From Acidimicrobiia bacterium (GTDB lineage: Bacteria > Actinomycetota > Acidimicrobiia > UBA2766): 64,000 nucleotides of DNA. A program made the position numbers and the translations under genes. Of the stretch, positions 58,172-64,000 are shown one piece after another. Below the pieces are notes generated by a model. It worked only from the letters and a program-made list of their open reading frames with translations. It was not told where the DNA came from and made no database searches. The first letter of the stretch is position 1, and every line of letters starts with the position of its first letter. The DNA lies in contig JADZDR010000034.1 of the NCBI GenBank assembly GCA_020850945.1, positions 1 to 64,000 of the forward strand, given 5' to 3'.

Positions 58172-58240
58172 AGGGGGAGCCTCACGCCCCGCACCCGGGG
58201 GTGGATTCGGCGGCGTCGATGCGGTGCCGGGCGGCGGAGG

Positions 58241-58516
58241 TCACAGCTCGCCGAGGAGCACGTCGAGCTTCGCGGAAGCCGTACTCCGTTCCCTCCCGAC
58301 CGGCGACGTAACGCCACTCGCCGCCGTCGCGCGCATCCCAGGTGACGATCTTTGTGTCCAGGCCGTTCGGGCCCACCCAGCGAGCGAAGAGCTCGGGATC
58401 TGTGTGGCCGCCATGAGCTGCGCGGGTGTGGCCGCGAAATCGCGTGTCACGCGGATCAAGGGGAGCACCTCGTCGGCTTCGATGGTCGCTTCGACGTATC
58501 TCGATGTGGTCATCAT
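58241..58516 (-). pseudogene. SRPBCC gene remnant, frameshifted and truncated
   Basis: The first 38 codons read like an AHSA1-type protein (YVEATIEADEVLPLIRVTRDFAATPAQLMAA), then homology moves to another frame (HTDPELFARWVGPNGLDTKIVTWDARDGGEWRYVAGREGTEYGFR). The C-terminal third is missing. Its ATG overlaps the ArsR relic stop (ATGA), the normal arrangement of ArsR-SRPBCC operons. Confidence 0.75.
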
Positions 58517-58800
58517 GCATGAAATGCTCTTCCCCTCTCGGCGTTCGGCTCTGTCGTCGCAGAACGCGTTGGCCGGACGGTGCCGGGATCCATCTCGGCG
58601 AGGACCGTGTCGAGGCGGCGGTAGCGCTCCTCGGCGCGACGCCGGTACCGCTCGATCCAGCCGGTCATGAGGTCGAGGACTTCCGCCTCGAGGTGGACGG
58701 TGCGGCGCTGCCCGACCTTCGTCTTGGTCACGAGCCCGGCGTCCGCGTCGCCGACCTTCGTGAGGATCTCACTCGCCGTCACGGGGCGAGATCCTCGCAA
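58513..58800 (-). pseudogene. ArsR-family regulator, C-terminal remnant
   Basis: Only the end of an ArsR regulator remains: DAGLVTKTKVGQRRTVHLEAEVLDLMTGWIERYRRRAEERYRRLDTVLAEMD, matching the wing and C-terminal helix. The DNA-recognition helix is gone. The first 12 codons, starting at TTG, are supplied by the dispersed palindrome copy 3, and the frame overlaps the clc 3' end. It cannot bind DNA. Confidence 0.7.
58760..58798. repeat. Dispersed palindrome, copy 3 (contains clc stop)
   Basis: GTGAGGATCTC faces GAGATCCTCGC (10 of 11 paired), with inner CGCC/GGCG pairing. On the minus strand the clc stop codon TGA lies in its far arm. Confidence 0.78.
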
Positions 58801-60514
58801 CCCCGAGGCGGCGGGAGGTGGTGCGGAGGATGTCGGTGCGGGTGCACATGCCGACGAGCTCGCCTTCGTCGTCGACGACCGGCAGGTGGTCGACGGACTC
58901 GAGCAGCATGCGCTCCTGCGCGTCCCGGACGGTCGCGGTCGGGCTGATCGTGACGATGTCCGTGCTCGCGATGTCGAGCACGGACCCGCTCTCCGTGTCC
59001 ACGCCGTCCTCGCTGTCGAGGTCGACCAGATCGGAGCGGCTGATCATGCCGACGCAGCGTCGTTCCGCGTCGAGCAGCGGGTAGGCGGCATGGCCGTGGG
59101 TGGTGACAGCAGTGATCGCGTCGCGGATCGTCGAGCTCGCCGGCAGGGTGCGGACGGGACTGCTCATGACGTCGTTGACCCGTGTGACCGTGGCGGGATC
59201 GAGGTCGTACGTGTTGTGGACGAGGATGCCGCGTCTACCGAGCTTCTCCGTCATGAGAGAGTCGTGCATGAGCGTCTGCGTGACGAGCACGGCCAGCACC
59301 GTCGTACCCATGAGGGGAAGGACGGCCTCGTAGTCCTGTGTGAGCTCGAACATGAACACGATGGACGTGAGTGGGGTTCGTGTCGCCGCCCCGAAGGTGG
59401 CGGCCATGGCAACGAGGGCGAAGGCCGACACCGACGTCTGCGTGGACGGGATGAGGTCGACGGCGGCTGTGCCGAAGAGAGTGCCGAAGCAGCCCGCGAT
59501 GAGGAGCAGCGGAGCGAGCGTCCCGCCCGAGGTGCCCGAGCCGAGAGCGATCCACCACGCGAGCAGCTTCGCGACGAGGAGCGCGACGACGGTCGCCGTC
59601 GTGAGCCTGTTGTTGAGGACGTCGCTGATCTCGTCGTAGCCGACACCCAAGGCGCCGGGTACGACGAAGCCGACCGTGGCGAATCCGACGGCGCCGATCA
59701 CGGGATGCCAGAACTCCGAGACGGGAAGGCGGCGAAAGCCCGCCTCGACGAGGAAGAGGCCCTTGGAGATGAGGGTGGCGAGAAGCCCGCATGCGAGGCC
59801 TAGGACCGCGAAGAGGGGGAGCGTCTCGAGCCCGTAGAACTCGTGGGCGGGCATCTCGAACAGCGGCCCCGAGGCGAAGAGTGCCACGTGGAGGCCGCCG
59901 GCGATGCTCGTCGCGACCACGAGGGGCACGATCGACCGCAGGGAGAACTCGAACAGGAGCAACTCGATCGCGAGCACGACCGCGGCGATGGGCGCGCCGA
60001 ACGTGGCCGCCATACCTGCGGCCGCCCCCGCGCACAACAGGATCTTGCGCTCCGCGGGGGTGACGGGCAGGACCTGTCCGAGCAGGGACCCGAGGGCACC
60101 GCCCGTGACGATGATCGGGCCCTCGGCACCGAAGGGTCCGCCAGTACCGATCGCGATCGCCGAGGAGAGCGGTTTCGCGAGCGCCGCCCGCGGAGAGATG
60201 CGGCTCTGGCGCGTGAGGACGGCTTCCATCGCCTCGGGGATACCGTGCCCACGGATCACCGGGCACCACCGCGCCAGCAGCGTGACGACGAACGCCCCGG
60301 AGATGGCTGCCACGAAGATGGCCGGACCTCGCGTGAAGGCACTCGACGGGGGCAGTTGCCAACTCAGCGTGTGGAGCAGGGCGAGGTTGGTGATCCCTGC
60401 GATCAGGTGGATGAGCACCCAGGCGGCACCGGCAGCGACAGCCCCGAGAGCCGCCGCGAGTGCGGTGAGGCGGAAGAGCGACAAGGTCGTCGTGTCGAGG
60501 CGGGTGGTTCTCAC
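58769..60514 (-). CDS. CLC chloride channel/transporter with two CBS domains
   Basis: A 581-aa membrane protein. About ten hydrophobic segments carry the CLC filter regions: RGHGIPEAMEAVL (GSGIP position, S replaced by H), GTGGPFGAEGPIIVTGGALG with the gating Glu, and ALGSGTSGGTLAPLLLIAGC. After about 440, two CBS domains follow (VMSSPVRTLPASSTIRDAITAV and ASTDIVTISPTATVRDAQERML). The start GTG is 7 nt after a perfect TATAAT, so the mRNA is probably leaderless. It is divergent from a MarR gene that may control it. Confidence 0.9.
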   Translation of the reverse strand: MRTTRLDTTTLSLFRLTALAAALGAVAAGAAWVLIHLIAGITNLALLHTLSWQLPPSSAFTRGPAIFVAAISGAFVVTLLARWCPVIRGHGIPEAMEAVLTRQSRISPRAALAKPLSSAIAIGTGGPFGAEGPIIVTGGALGSLLGQVLPVTPAERKILLCAGAAAGMAATFGAPIAAVVLAIELLLFEFSLRSIVPLVVATSIAGGLHVALFASGPLFEMPAHEFYGLETLPLFAVLGLACGLLATLISKGLFLVEAGFRRLPVSEFWHPVIGAVGFATVGFVVPGALGVGYDEISDVLNNRLTTATVVALLVAKLLAWWIALGSGTSGGTLAPLLLIAGCFGTLFGTAAVDLIPSTQTSVSAFALVAMAATFGAATRTPLTSIVFMFELTQDYEAVLPLMGTTVLAVLVTQTLMHDSLMTEKLGRRGILVHNTYDLDPATVTRVNDVMSSPVRTLPASSTIRDAITAVTTHGHAAYPLLDAERRCVGMISRSDLVDLDSEDGVDTESGSVLDIASTDIVTISPTATVRDAQERMLLESVDHLPVVDDEGELVGMCTRTDILRTTSRRLGVARISPRDGE

Positions 60515-60521
60515 CTGGAAT

Positions 60522-60542
60522 ATTATATCGTGATACGATGTA
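60522..60542. promoter_or_regulatory. clc promoter and MarR operator palindrome
   Basis: On the minus strand TATAAT (60527-60522) ends 7 nt before the clc GTG. It touches a palindrome TATATCGT-GAT-ACGATGTA (60524-60542, arms ATCGT/ACGAT perfect, one outer mismatch). A protein bound there would block the clc promoter and probably the divergent marR promoter. Confidence 0.65.
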
Positions 60543-60574
60543 TTCTATCGCATCGAGCGTGGGAAGGCGGTCCG

Positions 60575-61012
60575 ATGGGGACGAGAAGACCGGGGCAGCA
60601 AGCTCTCACGGACCGCCAGTACGCGTCGCTGGCGCAGTTCCGCTACGCGCTTCGGCTCTTCCTGCGGTTCTCCGAGCGGGCCGTGCGCCGCGCGGACCTC
60701 ACGCCTGCCCAGCATCAGCTCCTCCTCGCCGTGCGGGGCTGGGACGGCGGGTCACGGCCGTCCGTGGGCGACCTTGCCGAGCGCCTCCAGACGAGCCCCC
60801 ACGCCACCCTCGAGCTCGTGCGGCGGGCAGAACAGGACGGCCTCGTCGCCGTGAGCAGCGACCCGGCCGATCGACGCCGCCAGATCGTCGATCTCACGCG
60901 ACAGGGTTCGGTGCGCCTCGACTCCCTCACGGAACTGCACCGGGAGGAGCTGCGCAAGTTCCGGCGCGAGATGAACTCCCTCCTCGAAGAGCTCGAGCGG
61001 TCACCTTTGTGA
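60575..61012 (+). CDS. MarR-family transcriptional regulator
   Basis: A 145-aa winged-helix regulator: FSERAVRRADLTPAQHQLLLAVRGWDGGSRPSVGDLAERLQTSPHATLELVRRAEQDGLVAVSSDPADRRRQIVDLTRQG is the MarR core including the DRRR wing. GGAAGG lies ahead of ATG 60575; the 389-aa track ORF runs through the clc gene and is spurious. It is divergent from clc over a shared palindromic operator. The stop codon lies in palindrome copy 4. Confidence 0.87.
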   Translation: MGTRRPGQQALTDRQYASLAQFRYALRLFLRFSERAVRRADLTPAQHQLLLAVRGWDGGSRPSVGDLAERLQTSPHATLELVRRAEQDGLVAVSSDPADRRRQIVDLTRQGSVRLDSLTELHREELRKFRREMNSLLEELERSPL

Positions 61013-61052
61013 GGATCTCACCCGCCGACGGCGGGTGTGAGATCCTCACAAA
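61006..61052. repeat. Dispersed palindrome, copy 4 (most complete)
   Basis: TTTGTGAGGATCTCA and TGAGATCCTCACAAA are perfect 15-bp arms, with an inner CCCGCC/GGCGGG stem and GAC loop. The marR stop TGA is at 61010-61012, in the same register as the nagA stop in copy 2. It could form a very stable hairpin. Confidence 0.85.
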
Positions 61053-61108
61053 CCCGATACGCTGGGCGTGTCGTCCGTCAGCGAGCCCCGACCCCCGGAG
61101 TCGCCTCC

Positions 61109-63502
<2,394 letters not shown>

Positions 63503-63535
63503 GGTCTCACAAAGGTGCCCGCTAGCTTCCCGACG

Positions 63536-64000
63536 ATGAGCGATACTCCCGTCTCCGGCCCCCTCCGTGTCGTGATCATCGGCGGTGTCGCCGGTGGCAT
63601 GTCGACAGCGACCCGTCTGCGCCGGCTAGACGCAGACGCCGCCATCACGATCGTCGAGCGCTCGGCCAACGTGTCCTTCGCCAACTGCGGCCTGCCGTAT
63701 TTCGTCGGTGGCCTCATCGAGGAGGAAGAGGACCTCACCCTCCAGACACCCGAGCAGCTCTTCGACCGCTTCCGCCTCGACGTCCGAGTCGGTGTCGAGG
63801 CGGTCGCGATCGACCGGACCGCCCACGAAGTCGTGCTGCGGTCGGTCGCGAGCGGCGACGAGTCCTCGATCGGTTACGACAAGCTCGTCCTCAGCATGGG
63901 TGCCGCACCCGTCCGGCCCCCGATCCCCGGTTACGACCGGGCCCGGAGCCTACGCACGGTGGAGGATGCCGCCCGTCTCGCGGCCGAGGTGGAGGGCACC
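63536..64000 (+). CDS. CoA-disulfide reductase-like FAD oxidoreductase, N-terminal part
   Basis: The gene runs off the window; 155 codons are visible. [51 protein letters not shown] holds the FAD fold and the single redox Cys of the NCGLPY motif that defines CoA-disulfide reductases and NADH oxidases. [21 protein letters not shown] is the usual hinge. ATG 63536 is 7 nt after TAGCTT, another leaderless arrangement. A C-terminal rhodanese domain, common in this group, would lie beyond the edge. Confidence 0.85.
   Translation, partial: MSDTPVSGPLRVVIIGGVAGGMSTATRLRRLDADAAITIVERSANVSFANCGLPYFVGGLIEEEEDLTLQTPEQLFDRFRLDVRVGVEAVAIDRTAHEVVLRSVASGDESSIGYDKLVLSMGAAPVRPPIPGYDRARSLRTVEDAARLAAEVEGT

Overview
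The window is high-GC bacterial DNA and almost certainly actinobacterial. Two mycothiol-dependent MDMPI-type proteins, many GTG starts, tightly overlapping ATGA/GTGA junctions and at least eight genes whose start codon lies 6-9 nt after a TANNNT -10 box (leaderless mRNAs) all fit. The accessory metabolism (ScyD-like protein, several VOC, MDR and alpha/beta-hydrolase proteins) would fit Acidimicrobiia, but that rank is inference. No rRNA, complete tRNA or CRISPR array is visible.

Region 1 (1-9300) is the end of a defence island. One coupled gene string reads pglX (C-terminal part only) - pglZ - brxL - darT - darG - second darT. BREX phage defence and the DarTG DNA ADP-ribosylation toxin-antitoxin therefore share a transcript. 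BrxL has its normal AAA+ half, but the usual Lon-protease-like C-terminus is replaced by an AlbA_2/Schlafen-type domain. The island ends at a 3' fragment of a tRNA-Met(CAU) gene, the expected scar of integration into a tRNA; the intact tRNA should lie left of the window.

Region 2 (9300-10050) is decayed: a fumarase C-terminal remnant and a frameshifted gene. Region 3 (10050-29600) is a mosaic of small metabolic units: DUF5996, an extradiol dioxygenase (ygiD), MDR and alpha/beta-hydrolase enzymes, two vapBC modules, a molybdopterin oxidoreductase coupled to an HxlR regulator, a response-regulator/thioredoxin-reductase fusion coupled to a VOC protein, a GMC oxidoreductase, sulfotransferase-DUF1214, and RibD-like reductases with a duplicated remnant.

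Region 4 (29700-45800) holds a 1186-aa cyclase/AAA/TPR regulator, two methyltransferases, an amino-sugar operon (SIS isomerase, internally deleted ROK kinase, nagA), a MerB-like protein, a DUF2249 protein with an operator palindrome, a Zn-MDR dehydrogenase, a Rieske-FMN glutamate-synthase-like fusion, a secreted ScyD-like protein and a pair of membrane proteins.

Region 5 (45790-64000) holds an FAD oxidoreductase coupled to a GH2 glycosidase, a secreted CocE/NonD hydrolase, phhB, plsC, arsC, a ferredoxin-reductase-like flavoprotein, a 21-aa lysine-rich mini-gene, a redoxin-MarR operon with a palindromic operator facing an enoyl-CoA hydratase, a wrecked ArsR-SRPBCC pair, a CLC channel divergent from a second MarR gene, a UvrA-like ABC protein and the start of a CoA-disulfide-reductase-like flavoprotein. 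A dispersed palindrome (GTGAGGATC...GATCCTCAC) recurs four times between 35.8 and 61.1 kb, each time at a gene 3' end.
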